The notes: a model not told the origin generated them from the sequence alone. Positions 42,531-52,845 are shown, counted from the stretch's first letter. The stretch is 64,000 nt of DNA from Roseinatronobacter thiooxidans (GCF_001870675.1 NZ_MEHT01000007.1:124001-188000); one strand, 5' to 3'. Made by a program: numbers and translations.

Positions 42531-43959
42531 GGGGGTCGGCGGCACCCGGCCCCTCAATCGCGGCGCAGCGGCCCAGAGTGACACGGTTGCGCCCCGAGGA
42601 TTTCGCCTTGCGCAACGCCTGATCGGCATACTCCACCACGCGCCTGATCCGTTCCAGCCGGCTCATGGGGGGGTCGGATGCTTCGCATTGCTGCACTGTC
42701 ACCCCGATAGAGGCCGTCACCCGCAGACTGTAGCCGCCTGTCGTCAGCGTATAGCTGCGCCCCTCGATCCTGCGGCGGATCGTTTCGGCCATGTCGCGCG
42801 CATGCGCCATGTCTGCCCCCGGCAGGACCAGCAAAAATTCCTCGCCCCCATAGCGCGCCAGCACATCTTGCGGGCCGATGGCAGCGCGCATCCGCGTTGC
42901 GGCTTCGACCAGCACCTCATCCCCTGCGCCATGGCCGAAACTGTCATTCACGCGTTTGAAATTATCCAGATCGATCAGCAATATGGCATAGGTTCCCGGT
43001 GCCGTTTTGGGCCGTTCCGCAACCAGATCGGACAGGCGCGACATTGCATGCCGCCGGTTGAACAGCCCTGTCAAAGGGTCGCGGGACGCAAGGTCCAGCT
43101 CTGCCCCCAGCGCCAGACGCAAAGCATCCATCTTGTGCTTGCGCTTGATCATCGCGCGCAAGCGCAAATGCGCCTCTTGCGTCTCCAGCGGCAGGCGAAG
43201 CGCTTCTTCCGCGCCCAGATCCAGCACGATTGCACGCGGGGTGGCCGCATTCTCGCGCAGCAGCACCGCAATGGGAATGCGGCAGGTCGCAGGGCGCGCG
43301 CGCAGCTCGGCGATAATGTGAAGCCCCTGTTCTTCCAGAACTTCGGGGGCAAGCACCAGAACATCCGCATCGCGCGCCGGATTTTTTTCTGCCAGAACAT
43401 CTGACACGCTACAGCTATGGGTAAACAGGCTGGGATCAGCCCCCTCCAGCCTGTTGGCCGCGACAGGGGCAAAGCCCCCCCCACCGCGCACCAGCGTAAC
43501 CTGTGCAGTGGGTTGGAAAACTGCCGCAGCTTCTGCCAGCCCGTAGCGCAACCCCGGCGTGGCCCGTGCCTGAAATTCCTTCTCGACCGCGCTGGAGCGC
43601 AGCAAGGCACGAATGCGCGACATCAGATAGCCGTCATCCAGCGGTTTGCTCAGGTAATCATCGGCCCCTGCCTCCAGCGCGCGCAGACATGTGGCGCGCG
43701 ATGTATCCGCAGAAAACAGGATGACGGGGACATTGCGGGTCTTGGGGTTACGGCGCAGCTGCGTGCAAATTTCCAGCCCTGTCGCATCGGGCAGGTTGAA
43801 ATCCAGCAACACCAGATCGGGCACATTGTCACAGACAAGGCGCAGCGCCTCTGCCCCTGTTCCCGCAAGGCGTATGTCATAACAGGCCGCTGTCAGCTTC
43901 GCGCGCAGAATCATGCGGCTGAGAAGCAGATCATCCACCACGAGAATCTGAGCAGGCAT
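42487..43959 (-). CDS. pleD: Response regulator diguanylate cyclase, PleD type
   Basis: This 490-residue protein makes cyclic di-GMP. The first receiver domain (ILVVDDLLLSRMILRAKLTA, phospho-Asp in LVLLDFNLPD, Lys in LSKP) is intact. The second receiver is degenerate, with the acceptor position in VLVLAPEV lacking Asp. The GGDEF domain has RYGGEEFLLVLPG. The inhibitory I-site before it reads GPQD instead of RxxD, so product inhibition may be weakened. I use MPAQILVVDD as start; a start three codons upstream is possible. The DUF3572 gene that often accompanies pleD is adjacent and divergent. Confidence 0.9.
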   Translation of the reverse strand: MPAQILVVDDLLLSRMILRAKLTAACYDIRLAGTGAEALRLVCDNVPDLVLLDFNLPDATGLEICTQLRRNPKTRNVPVILFSADTSRATCLRALEAGADDYLSKPLDDGYLMSRIRALLRSSAVEKEFQARATPGLRYGLAEAAAVFQPTAQVTLVRGGGGFAPVAANRLEGADPSLFTHSCSVSDVLAEKNPARDADVLVLAPEVLEEQGLHIIAELRARPATCRIPIAVLLRENAATPRAIVLDLGAEEALRLPLETQEAHLRLRAMIKRKHKMDALRLALGAELDLASRDPLTGLFNRRHAMSRLSDLVAERPKTAPGTYAILLIDLDNFKRVNDSFGHGAGDEVLVEAATRMRAAIGPQDVLARYGGEEFLLVLPGADMAHARDMAETIRRRIEGRSYTLTTGGYSLRVTASIGVTVQQCEASDPPMSRLERIRRVVEYADQALRKAKSSGRNRVTLGRCAAIEGPGAADPLSRGRAPHCAKGAT

Positions 43960-44047
43960 TGTGACCACCCTATGGATTGCTTAATCATGTCTGAAGATTT
44001 ACCGCAGAGTGGTTAACAAACCCTTTCTATCTGCACAGGTGGACCGA

Positions 44048-44341
44048 ATGAATCACACGCGCGCTGAAGAGATTGCGCTGGCCGCGCTGGACTGGCTGTG
44101 TGCGCAAGACACGCATTTGCCCGTCTTTCTGGCCGCCAGCGGCGCAGATGCGCAGGATTTGCGCGCGCAACTGGTGGCCCCGACCGGGCCGGATGAGTCG
44201 CTTTTGCTGGCGGTTCTGGATTTCATCCTGATGCGCGACGACACTGTGGTGGCGTGTTGCAGCGCGCAGGATCTGGGCTTTGACCAGCTGGCCATCGCCC
44301 AAGCCGTGCTGTCTGGCGCGGCACAGATGCACTGGACATAG
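44048..44341 (+). CDS. DUF3572 protein
   Basis: This 97-residue helical soluble protein of unknown function starts MNHTRAEEIALAALDWLCAQ. It carries LLAVLDFILMRDDTVVACCSAQDLG, conserved in the family. The start has AGGTGGA upstream. It is divergent from pleD with 88 bases between them and precedes aspS on the same strand. Confidence 0.85.
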   Translation: MNHTRAEEIALAALDWLCAQDTHLPVFLAASGADAQDLRAQLVAPTGPDESLLLAVLDFILMRDDTVVACCSAQDLGFDQLAIAQAVLSGAAQMHWT

Positions 44342-44419
44342 GCCAACGGCCCTTGACTTCTGGCCCGTCAGATTGTGTATCGCCACAGCCGGACGACTTG
44401 CAGCCAAAAGGGGCATATC

Positions 44420-46348
44420 ATGCACGCCTATCGCAGCCATACCTGCGCCGATCTGACCGCCGCCCATGTGGGTGAAACTGTGCGCCTGTCGGGCTGGGTG
44501 CATCGCATCCGCGATCACGGGGGGGTTTTGTTCATCGACCTGCGCGACCATTTTGGCATCACGCAAGTGCTGGCAGACAGCGACTCGGCCGCGTTCAAGG
44601 ATATTGAAAAACTGCGCGCCGAATATTGTATCCGCATTGAAGGCACTGTGAAGGCGCGCGATGCAAGCCTAGTGAACGCCAAGCTGAAAACCGGCGAGAT
44701 TGAAGTCTATGCCCGCGCAATGGATATTCTGGGTGCCGCCGACGACCTGCCTTTGCCGGTTTTTGGCGAGCCGGACTACCCCGAGGAAACGCGGCTGGCC
44801 TACCGCTTTCTGGACCTGCGCCGCGACGGGCTGCATGCGAATATGATGCTGCGCTCGAATGTGGTGCGCTCCATGCGCAACCGCATGTGGGACCAGCAGT
44901 TTACCGAATTCCAGACGCCCATCATCACGGCCTCCAGCCCCGAGGGCGCGCGCGATTTTCTGGTGCCCTCGCGCCTGCATCCGGGCAAGTTCTATGCCCT
45001 GCCCCAAGCCCCGCAGCAATTCAAGCAGCTGATCATGGTGTCGGGCTTTGACAAGTATTTTCAGATAGCACCCTGTTTCCGCGACGAAGACCCCCGCGCC
45101 GACCGCTCGCCCACCGATTTCTACCAGCTTGATGTGGAAATGAGCTTTGTCGAGCAGGAAGATGTGTTTGGCACGGTTGGCCCTGTGCTGCAAGGCGTGT
45201 TCGAGGAATTCGCAGGCGGCAAAAAGGTTGATCCCTGTGCCGACTGGCCGCGCATCCCTTACGCCGAGTCGCTGTTGAAATACGGCAGCGACAAGCCTGA
45301 TTTGCGCAACCCGATTGAAATGCAGGTCGTGTCCGAGCATTTCCGCGGATCGGGTTTTGCGATTTTTGCGAAATTGCTGGAAAATGAAGGCACCGAGATT
45401 CGTGCCATCCCCGCGCCCACAGGCGGGTCGCGCAAGTTCTGTGACCGGATGAACGCCTTTGCCCAAGCGCAAGGGTTGCCGGGCATGGGGTATATTGTTT
45501 GGCAAGCAGAAGGATATCCGAACAATATCGTTTTGGATGTCAATCATCCTGATACAAAGAGATTAAAGAATCTCCAAAACATTGAACGAGACTACAACGA
45601 GGCGCTTCGGCTTGGCAAAGATCCAGAAGCTCCGAAACCTATTGGAGAATACGAGTTTTCGACCAATACCGTTGCTAAAGGTCCGATCGCAAACAACATT
45701 GGCCAAGATCGGTGTGAGGCAATTCGCGACCAACTCAATTTAAAGCAAGGCGACGCCGCCTTCTTCCTTGGCGGCAAGCCCGCGCAATTCGAGGGCGTGG
45801 CGGCGAAAGCCCGCGACGAGATTGGCCGCGAGTTGAAGCTGGTCGATGAAAACCGCTTTGCTTTCGCATGGATCGTCGATTTCCCGATGTATGAGGCCGA
45901 CGGGGAAACCGGCAAGATCGATTTCAGCCATAACCCGTTTTCCATGCCACAAGGCGGTATGGCCGCGCTGGATGGCGACCCGCTGGCGGTCAAGGGTTAT
46001 CAATATGATCTGGCCTGCAACGGCTATGAAATCCTCTCGGGGGCGATCCGGAACCACAAGCCGGAAATCATGTATCGCGCGTTCGAGATTGCGGGCTATC
46101 CGAATTCCGAAGTGGACAAGCGCTTTGGCGGCATGGTCAAGGCGTTCAAATTCGGCGCCCCGCCCCATGGCGGCTGTGCGGCAGGGATTGACCGGATCGT
46201 GATGCTCTTGGCGGATGAGGCGAATATCCGGCAGGTGATCATGTTCCCCATGACCCAGCGCGCCGAAGACCTGCTGCTGGTGGCCCCCTCTGCGCCAACC
46301 AATGAGCAGTTGCGCGACCTTGGCCTGCGGATCGCGCCGAAGGACTGA
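44420..46348 (+). CDS. aspS: Aspartyl-tRNA synthetase with an AT-rich insertion
   Basis: This 642-residue class II synthetase charges tRNA-Asp. It has an N-terminal OB anticodon-binding domain, class II motif 2 around [19 protein letters not shown], the bacterial GAD insertion domain, and motif 3 in [18 protein letters not shown]. Bacterial AspRS is usually near 590 residues. The excess is a segment of about 53 residues (366-418, nucleotides 45515-45673) inside the GAD domain. The surrounding 45491-45750 has 112 G+C of 260 bases by hand count (43%), far below its flanks. The frame is intact and catalytic motifs are present. The start MHAYRSH is 15 residues inside the longest reading. No GatCAB is visible in the window. 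Confidence 0.94.
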   Translation: MHAYRSHTCADLTAAHVGETVRLSGWVHRIRDHGGVLFIDLRDHFGITQVLADSDSAAFKDIEKLRAEYCIRIEGTVKARDASLVNAKLKTGEIEVYARAMDILGAADDLPLPVFGEPDYPEETRLAYRFLDLRRDGLHANMMLRSNVVRSMRNRMWDQQFTEFQTPIITASSPEGARDFLVPSRLHPGKFYALPQAPQQFKQLIMVSGFDKYFQIAPCFRDEDPRADRSPTDFYQLDVEMSFVEQEDVFGTVGPVLQGVFEEFAGGKKVDPCADWPRIPYAESLLKYGSDKPDLRNPIEMQVVSEHFRGSGFAIFAKLLENEGTEIRAIPAPTGGSRKFCDRMNAFAQAQGLPGMGYIVWQAEGYPNNIVLDVNHPDTKRLKNLQNIERDYNEALRLGKDPEAPKPIGEYEFSTNTVAKGPIANNIGQDRCEAIRDQLNLKQGDAAFFLGGKPAQFEGVAAKARDEIGRELKLVDENRFAFAWIVDFPMYEADGETGKIDFSHNPFSMPQGGMAALDGDPLAVKGYQYDLACNGYEILSGAIRNHKPEIMYRAFEIAGYPNSEVDKRFGGMVKAFKFGAPPHGGCAAGIDRIVMLLADEANIRQVIMFPMTQRAEDLLLVAPSAPTNEQLRDLGLRIAPKD

Positions 46349-46769
46349 AACAAAGCCGCGCGGGCACGCCCCGCGCGCCCTGACGCTTTTGCGCGCGTGG
46401 GGTGCCAATGGGCAACCGCATCGGCACTGCATCTGGTGTGCATATAGCGCCCGTTTTGGCGCGGCTTGCAGGTATCTGAAGCGGTTTTCTATGGGGGCTG
46501 TGCAGGACGCGACCGCCGTTCGCGCGCAGCTCGCGCGGAACAAAGGCGCGAAGCGCCGCCGCGCATCGCCGGGCCGTACCCCGGTACGGCGATTTGGCTT
46601 GGCTACGCGCAAAGCCTTGATCTTACGGGGATTTGGCTGGCATAAGGTGCTATAGCACGGGTCGAGGATCGCCACACCACAGCCCGACGCTGCATGGCTT
46701 GGGTTGCTTCTCCAGTGTCTCCTAAGGTCTCTCAGCCGCAATCACACCTCTTCCATCAACACGCGCGCG
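46349..46769. other. 421-base gene-free interval holding repeat copy B
   Basis: No gene is supported between aspS and the receiver protein. Just after the aspS stop lies a GC-rich stem (GCGCGGG/CCCGCGC, 46358-46376) without a U tract, perhaps a weak terminator. The right half holds copy B of the dispersed element. The rest shows nothing recognisable. Confidence 0.7.
46571..46702 (-). repeat. Dispersed ~130-bp element, copy B
   Basis: This is the inverted partner of 13991-14123. The identical core is at 46586-46615. This copy has a perfect hairpin GCCGTACC/GGTACGGC at 46573-46590 and the palindrome GTGCTATAGCAC. Flanking bases outside the limits do not match copy A. No target-site duplication was evident. 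Confidence 0.8.
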
Positions 46770-47471
46770 CTAAATCAACGGCTGCGCGCGCAGGCGGTGG
46801 CGCAAAACCCCGACAAGCGGGCCAGTCCCTGCCCCGTTTTGCGCAGCGCCAAGCGCATCCAGCATGGCCGTATCGTGCAAGCTGCGGGCAAGCCCTTCGA
46901 TGAATTGCAGCGCATAGGCGCGGCGGTTGCCCTTGTCTGGCCCCTGCAACAAATCCAGCGCCAGATAGAAATCATCGCGCATCGCCCCCATATCCGGCAC
47001 CGCTTTGGGCAAACCAAGGCCATTCGGGGGAGTTGCGAAACAGGACGGGGCCAGGGCTGCGCGAAATTGTGCCAGACTGGCAATCGGTTTTGCCATGAAC
47101 CTGTCGGCCCCTGCGGCACAAGCGGCGGCTTCCAGTTCCGGCTGGCCCGAGATGGCGATGATCAGCGGCACCCGCAAGGGCCTGCGCGCACAGTCCGCGA
47201 TCAGGTCCAACCCGCATCCGTCGGGCAGGCCAAGGTCGATGATCACCGCATCGGGCGTATACAGCGCCAGATGCCGCCTTGCGCGGCATAAAGTATCGGC
47301 GCGGCGCAAGCGCCCGCCTGTTCCCCGAAACATGATGCGGATCGCGTCACTGAACAGGCGGCTGTCTTCCACCAGCAACAGGGTTCCGCCCTGCTGGTAC
47401 CTGTGCGACACCCCCGCCACAGCGGGTCGTTCACCAGCCCTGCGGCCGGAATATGCGGAATGCGTGTTCAT
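46770..47471 (-). CDS. Orphan response regulator with unclassified C-terminus
   Basis: This 233-residue protein has a receiver domain at about 30-145: acidic pair in LLLVEDSRLFSD, phospho-acceptor Asp in AVIIDLGLPDG, Thr/Ser in IAISGQ and Lys in FMAKPI. The last 80 residues are helical and do not match a known DNA-binding or enzyme output; DDFYLALDLLQGPDKGNRRA is the most conserved-looking part. The start has GGAGGGAAGA upstream. No kinase is adjacent; the hybrid kinase 2.4 kb away is a possible partner. Confidence 0.8.
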   Translation of the reverse strand: MNTHSAYSGRRAGERPAVAGVSHRYQQGGTLLLVEDSRLFSDAIRIMFRGTGGRLRRADTLCRARRHLALYTPDAVIIDLGLPDGCGLDLIADCARRPLRVPLIIAISGQPELEAAACAAGADRFMAKPIASLAQFRAALAPSCFATPPNGLGLPKAVPDMGAMRDDFYLALDLLQGPDKGNRRAYALQFIEGLARSLHDTAMLDALGAAQNGAGTGPLVGVLRHRLRAQPLI

Positions 47472-47637
47472 TCTTCCCTCCGTCTTTGCTGACCCCAGTT
47501 CACCCCAATTTGACTAAGAAGCCGTTAAACCCATGCGCAGTTGCGCAGCTTTGGTCCGATGCGCGCTACTGGCATCTTGCCACATCGCCGCCAGCCCCGC
47601 ATAAGCAGATGCAGTATGTATATCTTGGAGGGACAGG

Positions 47638-48042
47638 ATGATCGGACGTTTGAACCATGTTGCTATCGCCGTGCCGGATCTGGAAGCGGCCGCCGCACAA
47701 TATCGCATGACACTCGGGGCCGATGTCGGCGCGCCCCAGGATGAACCCGACCATGGCGTGACAGTGGTGTTCATCACCTTGCCCAACACCAAGATCGAGT
47801 TACTTTACCCGCTGGGAGAGAACAGCCCGATTCAGGGCTTTCTGGACAAAAACCCCGCAGGCGGCATTCACCACATTTGTTATGAGGTGGAGGATATTCT
47901 GGCCGCACGCGACAAACTGAAATCCGAGGGCGCGCGCGTTCTGGGCACCGGAGAGCCGAAAATCGGCGCGCATGGCAAGCCTGTTCTGTTCCTGCACCCC
48001 AAAGATTTCAACGGCTGTCTGGTGGAGTTGGAGCAAGTCTGA
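47638..48042 (+). CDS. mce: Methylmalonyl-CoA epimerase
   Basis: This 134-residue vicinal-oxygen-chelate enzyme interconverts the two epimers of methylmalonyl-CoA in propionate and ethylmalonyl-CoA metabolism. The metal ligands are His in LNHVAIAVPDLEAA, the His in GGIHHICYEV and Glu in CLVELEQ near the end. The start follows GGAGGGACAGG. The stop overlaps the next start as TGATG. Confidence 0.93.
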   Translation: MIGRLNHVAIAVPDLEAAAAQYRMTLGADVGAPQDEPDHGVTVVFITLPNTKIELLYPLGENSPIQGFLDKNPAGGIHHICYEVEDILAARDKLKSEGARVLGTGEPKIGAHGKPVLFLHPKDFNGCLVELEQV

Positions 48043-48308
48043 TGTCAATCATGTCTGCAATCGCGCTATATGGCGTTATCTGGTTCATGACCATGTTTCT
48101 GGTACTGCCCTTTCGCCTGCAAACGCAGGGCGAGGCAGGCGAGGTGGTGCCCGGCACCCCCTCTTCCGCGCCGTCGGATGCGCAGATGCTGCGCAAGGTC
48201 AAGCTGGTGACAGTCATCGCCACACCCGCGTTTCTGGTGATCGCAGGCATCATCATTTCCGAGGTGATCACCTTTGCGATGCTGGAACGGCTTACAGGTC
48301 GGGGCTAG
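48042..48308 (+). CDS. DUF1467 small membrane protein
   Basis: This 88-residue protein has two transmembrane helices (IALYGVIWFMTMFLVLPF and TVIATPAFLVIAGIIISEVI) separated by a polar loop. The family is typical of alphaproteobacteria and has no known function. It is translationally coupled to mce, and its end overlaps the convergent EI24 gene by 17 bases. Confidence 0.87.
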   Translation: MSIMSAIALYGVIWFMTMFLVLPFRLQTQGEAGEVVPGTPSSAPSDAQMLRKVKLVTVIATPAFLVIAGIIISEVITFAMLERLTGRG

Positions 48309-48996
48309 GTGCTGGCTGGTGCAGGCGGTGATACATATGCGTGAACACCGCCGCCCCCACCAGTGGCATGACAAGGTTCAGCACCGGCACGCTTAGGCCA
48401 GCGGCCAGCACAGTGCCCGGCACCCACAGGCGGAACATATGGCGCTTTTGCAACGCGCGCGCGGCGTCACCGTCATGGCGGCGGCGCGCCACCATGGTGA
48501 AATATTCGCGCGACAGCAGAAAACCGTTCACCAGCCACAGCAACACCAGCCCCCACCCGTTGGACACGGCAAAAACACCCATCCCCAGCACATTCAGCGC
48601 CACCAGCAGCCCGAAATAACGCATGGCGTCATTGGCCTGTTCGCGGAACGGCACGGATTGGCGCGGATCAAGGCCGCGGTAATGCTCTGCCTCGACCGCG
48701 TCTGCGACATCGTTCAGATACAGCCCTGTGAAAACCGACGCGACAGGCACCATCAGAAACACCGACAGCCCCAGCAGATACAGGATAGAGCCGAAGGAAA
48801 ACAACGATCCGATGCCCTGCACCTGCCCCGTGATTGGCAAAAACAGCGCCCCCGGTATAAGCAGCTGCACCAACAGCAGCACAAAGGCATAGATCACGAA
48901 TAACAGCGCCACAGACAGCGCAATCCCGATCCATAATGGAACGCGAAAGCGGGGGTCACGCAACTGGGCGATGGCTTTGGCAAAGGCGTCGATCAT
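48292..48996 (-). CDS. EI24/CysZ-like membrane protein
   Basis: This 234-residue integral membrane protein has about four to five helices. The family pattern includes WIGIALSVALLFVIYAF and LLVALNVLGMGVFAVSNGWG, with NGFLLSREYFTMVARRRHD near the middle. CysZ homologues move sulfate, but the EI24 family in alphaproteobacteria is uncharacterised, so I do not assign a substrate. Confidence 0.82.
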   Translation of the reverse strand: MIDAFAKAIAQLRDPRFRVPLWIGIALSVALLFVIYAFVLLLVQLLIPGALFLPITGQVQGIGSLFSFGSILYLLGLSVFLMVPVASVFTGLYLNDVADAVEAEHYRGLDPRQSVPFREQANDAMRYFGLLVALNVLGMGVFAVSNGWGLVLLWLVNGFLLSREYFTMVARRRHDGDAARALQKRHMFRLWVPGTVLAAGLSVPVLNLVMPLVGAAVFTHMYHRLHQPAPSPDL

Positions 48997-49081
48997 GCTG
49001 CGGTTCCTTCAGGGTCTTGCACGGCGCGGGCGCCGGATGGCGGGTTGTGGATGGTGGTTTGGCCTGCCGCCTGCGGGCGGA

Positions 49082-49654
49082 TCATTCCCGTATCCATGTT
49101 GTCAGCGCGGCAATATCGGGGCGCGGGCGGTCAGGCGGCGTGGCCTGCGCCGTGCCGATATGGACAAAGCCCGCGACCCATTCCTGCGGGGCAAGGCCCA
49201 TCTCTTGCAAAATGGCCCTGTCCGAGGCGACCCAGCCTGTCAGCCAGTTCGCGCCCCAGCCTGATGCAAGTGCGGCATTGACCAGCCCAAGGCATACTGC
49301 GCCCACAGACAGGGTCTGTTCGATTTCGGGTATCTTGTCAGAGGGTTTCGGGCTGGCCACGACCGCCACAACCAGCGGTGTCTGTGCAAATGTGGCCGCC
49401 GCCTTGAGGGCTTTTTCTTCCGCGATTCCTTGTTCTGCACCGCGTGCCGCGATCATCGGGGCCAGTCGGGCGCAGGCGGCGCGTTCCAGAACCACAAAGC
49501 GCCACGGTTCCAGCTTGCCATGGTCTGGCACACGGGCGGCGGCCTGCAGCAAGGGCAAAAGCTGCGCACCGTCAGGTGCCGGTGCTTGCAGCATCTTGGC
49601 CGGACGCGAGCGGCGCGTCAGCAGGAAATCCATCGCAGCGGGGTTTGCAGTCAT
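49082..49654 (-). CDS. Nitroreductase family FMN oxidoreductase
   Basis: This 190-residue flavoprotein of the YdjA-like group has FLLTRRSRPAKML (FMN phosphate contact) near residue 10, AARVPDHGKLEPWRFVVL, and the C-terminal ASGWGANWLTGW and EWVAGFVHIG segments. It reduces nitro-compounds or quinones with NAD(P)H in other bacteria; the substrate is unknown. AGGTG precedes the ATG. Confidence 0.9.
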   Translation of the reverse strand: MTANPAAMDFLLTRRSRPAKMLQAPAPDGAQLLPLLQAAARVPDHGKLEPWRFVVLERAACARLAPMIAARGAEQGIAEEKALKAAATFAQTPLVVAVVASPKPSDKIPEIEQTLSVGAVCLGLVNAALASGWGANWLTGWVASDRAILQEMGLAPQEWVAGFVHIGTAQATPPDRPRPDIAALTTWIRE

Positions 49655-49852
49655 ATGACACCTGAAGCAGGGGAAGCGTTGCCCGAAGCCTAGCCTGTCT
49701 GCCCCAGCTAGGAAAGGGGGCGCGGGCCAGTTGCGTCAGTTGCGCGCGCAATGCACCGCCTGAAAGCACAACGCGCGCCCCCCATCTTAACCCGGTGTTC
49801 AAGAATTGGCCCGATACTGCCCCCGATCGCCCCCTGCATGCGCTGTTGTACC

Positions 49853-52069
49853 ATGAATTGTGACATCTCTTTTCCGGAACGACTGGCGCGCGAACGGCGC
49901 GCGCGGCTACGGGCGGAACGGCTGTATGAACAGGCGCAGCGCGATTTGCGCGCCATGAACGAACATCTGCGCGACCATGCGTTCAAACTGTCCGATCAGG
50001 TGATCGCCCAACGCGAGGAACTGGGCGCAATCCGGCGCCATGCCCATAGTCTGGAAGGGGTGAATACACAGGTCAGCCAGGATTTGCAGGTCGCCCATTC
50101 CGAGATTGACCTTGCCAACCTGCGCCTGCGCGAGGCGGTTGAAACCCTGCAAGACGGGTTTGCCGTCTTTGACGGGGATCAGGCGCTGATTCTGGCCAAT
50201 CAAGCCTATCTCAGCGTGTTTCGCCCCTTTGCAGAGGTGCAGCCCGGCATTCGCTATACCCGCATTCTGGAAATCTGCGCGCATGAAAATCTGGTGGAAT
50301 TGGGAGAGTTTAGCGCCGATGAATGGGTGTTCAGCATGTTGCGCCGCTGGCGCCAGCCGCATATCCCGCCGATAGAGTTGCATTTTCTGACCGGCATGTC
50401 GGTCCGACTGACAGACCGCCGCGTTGCGAATGGCGATTATGTGTCTCTGGTGCATAACATCACCGATGCCTTGCGCTATCAGGCCGAATTGCGCGACGCA
50501 CAGACCCGCGCCGAAGCCGCGGTAGAGGCGAAATCGGCCTTTCTGGCCAATATGAGCCATGAAATCCGCACGCCGATGAATGGCGTTGTCGGCATGGCCG
50601 AATTGCTGGCAGAAACCGCGCTGGATGAAGAACAGCGCAGCTATGCCCAAACCATTTCCAGCAGCGGGCAGGCGCTGGTGTCCATCATCAATGACATTCT
50701 CGATTTCTCGAAAATGGATGCAGGCCGCTTGCACCTGAACCCGACCAGCTTTGATCTGGAAAAAACCATCCATGAAGTGCTGAGCTTGCTTGCGCCAGTG
50801 GCACGCAGCAAGCGGATTGAATTGATACTGGATTATGACATGTTCCTGCCCGCCCATCTGGTGGCGGATTACGGGCGCATGCGCCAGATTCTGACCAATC
50901 TGGTGGGCAATGCCATCAAATTCACCGAAACCGGCTATATTCTGGTGCGCGCAGTGGGGCTTGGCACCTCTGAGACAGGGCAGATCGTGACGATCACGGT
51001 GGAAGATACCGGTATCGGCATCGCGCCCAAGGATCAGGGGCATATCTTTACCGAATTCAGTCAGGTGGAACAAACCGCCAGACGCCGCTATGAAGGCACA
51101 GGTCTGGGCCTTGCCATTACCAAACGCATTGTCGCGCAGATGGGGGGCAAGATATGGGTGGAATCCGAACAAGGTGTGGGGTCATGCTTCGGGGTGACAC
51201 TGGATTTTCCCGTAGCAAACGACCTGCCCGCCCCTGTACCGCAGGATTTGCCGGAAGGTCTGCGCTCGGCCCTGCTTGTCAGTGACCACCTGATCAGCCG
51301 CGAGATTGTCGCGCGCCGCCTCAAGGCGCTGTCTGTCGCAGTGATGACCGCCACCCAGAAAGATACAGTGCAGCGCCAGATTGCCCGCTCGCCCCCAGAT
51401 TTTGCCCTGATTGATCAGGATCTGATCGAAGGCGGGATCGGCGGCCTGCTGGCCGAACTGGCCCAACACAGCCCTGCCACAAAAGTTGTGGTGCTGTGTT
51501 CCAACCCTGCCGAAATCAAATCCGAACTTGCGCAGCACAGCGTTTTTGCAACATTGCATAAACCCCTGATCTGGCGCAATTTGCTGGCCGCCCTGCATGG
51601 CCCTGCGCGCGCTGCCGCGCCCCCGTCTGATGGGGGCGATCGCGCAAAACCGGCCCTACCCGCCCGCCAAGGGACAGCGCGCAAGCTGCGGATACTCTAT
51701 GCCGAAGATAACAAGGTCAACCGGCTGGTCTTTACCAAGATGTTGAAAAACATGGAGATCGACTTGCACATGGCGGAAAACGGACGGCTTGCGGTAGAGA
51801 TGTTCAGCCAGATTGCCCCCGATATCGTGTTTATGGATGTCTCGATGCCCGAAATGGACGGGCGCGAGGCGACGCGGCGTATTCGCGCCACTGCTTTGGG
51901 CAAATCGGTGCCGATCATCGCGCTGACCGCCCATGCCTTGCAAGAAGAGATCACGCGCATGCTGGATGCAGGCATGAATGCCATGCTAAGCAAACCCTTG
52001 AAAAAGGCAGAACTTTTGGCCGCTTTGCGCGATCATGCCCCGACAGAATTTTCCATGTCGGAGGGGTGA
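49853..52069 (+). CDS. Hybrid sensor histidine kinase with two receiver domains
   Basis: This 738-residue cytoplasmic-looking kinase has no transmembrane segment. A coiled coil (10-100) is followed by a PAS-like domain ([20 protein letters not shown], about 98-210). The dimerisation histidine is His236 in [13 protein letters not shown], and the ATP-binding domain has N, G1 and G2 boxes ([24 protein letters not shown]). A first receiver near 470-590 is divergent (FALIDQDL). A second is canonical ([28 protein letters not shown]). It begins with the [11 protein letters not shown] pattern of a Rhodobacterales kinase group. No cognate regulator is adjacent. Its end overlaps the convergent yaaA by 37 bases. 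Confidence 0.88.
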   Translation: MNCDISFPERLARERRARLRAERLYEQAQRDLRAMNEHLRDHAFKLSDQVIAQREELGAIRRHAHSLEGVNTQVSQDLQVAHSEIDLANLRLREAVETLQDGFAVFDGDQALILANQAYLSVFRPFAEVQPGIRYTRILEICAHENLVELGEFSADEWVFSMLRRWRQPHIPPIELHFLTGMSVRLTDRRVANGDYVSLVHNITDALRYQAELRDAQTRAEAAVEAKSAFLANMSHEIRTPMNGVVGMAELLAETALDEEQRSYAQTISSSGQALVSIINDILDFSKMDAGRLHLNPTSFDLEKTIHEVLSLLAPVARSKRIELILDYDMFLPAHLVADYGRMRQILTNLVGNAIKFTETGYILVRAVGLGTSETGQIVTITVEDTGIGIAPKDQGHIFTEFSQVEQTARRRYEGTGLGLAITKRIVAQMGGKIWVESEQGVGSCFGVTLDFPVANDLPAPVPQDLPEGLRSALLVSDHLISREIVARRLKALSVAVMTATQKDTVQRQIARSPPDFALIDQDLIEGGIGGLLAELAQHSPATKVVVLCSNPAEIKSELAQHSVFATLHKPLIWRNLLAALHGPARAAAPPSDGGDRAKPALPARQGTARKLRILYAEDNKVNRLVFTKMLKNMEIDLHMAENGRLAVEMFSQIAPDIVFMDVSMPEMDGREATRRIRATALGKSVPIIALTAHALQEEITRMLDAGMNAMLSKPLKKAELLAALRDHAPTEFSMSEG

Positions 52070-52845
52070 ATTTGAACAGCGCGCAAAAATACTGGCTGGT
52101 CCGCCTGCGACAGGTCTGGCGCGTAGCGGTAGCCGCCAGTGTCGAAATCCAGCAGCGCCGCAGGGTCTGTCAGGCGGTTTTCCACAATAAACCGCGCCAT
52201 CGCGCCACGGGCTTTCTTGGCGTAAAAGCTGATGATCTTCGGCTCTTCGCCTTCGGCCTGTTCTTTGAATACAGGCGTGACAATGCGCAGCCTGAGTGCC
52301 GCAGGGGCCACCGCGCCGAAATATTCCTGCGACGCGCAATTCACCAGAACCTGCGATCCGGTCTGCGCGGCGGTGGCATTCAGCGCCTCGGAAATCCGGG
52401 TGCCCCAATAGTCGTACAAGGATTTGCCCTGCGCCGTGTGCAACCGGCTGCCCATTTCCAACCGGTAGGGCTGCATCGCGTCAAAGGGTCGCAGCAGGCC
52501 ATACAGCCCCGACAGAATGCGCAAATGCCCCTCGGCCCAAGCCAGCGCATCAGCATCGAGCGAGGCAGCGTTCAACCCTGTATAGGTATCGCCCGCGAAA
52601 GCATGGATCGCAGGGCGCGTTGCATTCGGGTCGGGCTGGGGGGCGAAACTCTCGAAGCGTTCAAGGTTCAGCGCCGCCAGCTTGTCGCTGATTTTCATCA
52701 GGCGTTTCAACCCGTCCGCACCGATCTTGCGCGCCTCTTGCGCCAGCACCACTGCATCGTCCTGAAATGCAGGCCGCGAAAGCGCGCGCGGGGCACCCTT
52801 TGGGGTCCAGTCAAGCTTCTTGGCAGGCGAAAGGACAACAAGCAT
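52033..52845 (-). CDS. yaaA: Peroxide stress protein YaaA
   Basis: This 270-residue protein of the DUF328/UPF0246 family lowers free iron and protects DNA during peroxide stress. The conserved start MLVVLSPAKKLDW is present, as are AFAGDTYTGLNA, LRILSGLYGLLRPFDAMQPY and NCASQEYFGAV. The length is near the family norm. It faces the histidine kinase, with overlapping ends. Confidence 0.92.
   Translation of the reverse strand: MLVVLSPAKKLDWTPKGAPRALSRPAFQDDAVVLAQEARKIGADGLKRLMKISDKLAALNLERFESFAPQPDPNATRPAIHAFAGDTYTGLNAASLDADALAWAEGHLRILSGLYGLLRPFDAMQPYRLEMGSRLHTAQGKSLYDYWGTRISEALNATAAQTGSQVLVNCASQEYFGAVAPAALRLRIVTPVFKEQAEGEEPKIISFYAKKARGAMARFIVENRLTDPAALLDFDTGGYRYAPDLSQADQPVFLRAVQIHPSDMENSVGA

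Noticed and set aside
45740-46741. A 333-codon minus-strand frame running from aspS into the repeat copy B
   Set aside because: Mostly antisense to aspS. The peptide similarity to a frame at 13937-14128 reflects the shared DNA repeat, not a protein family.
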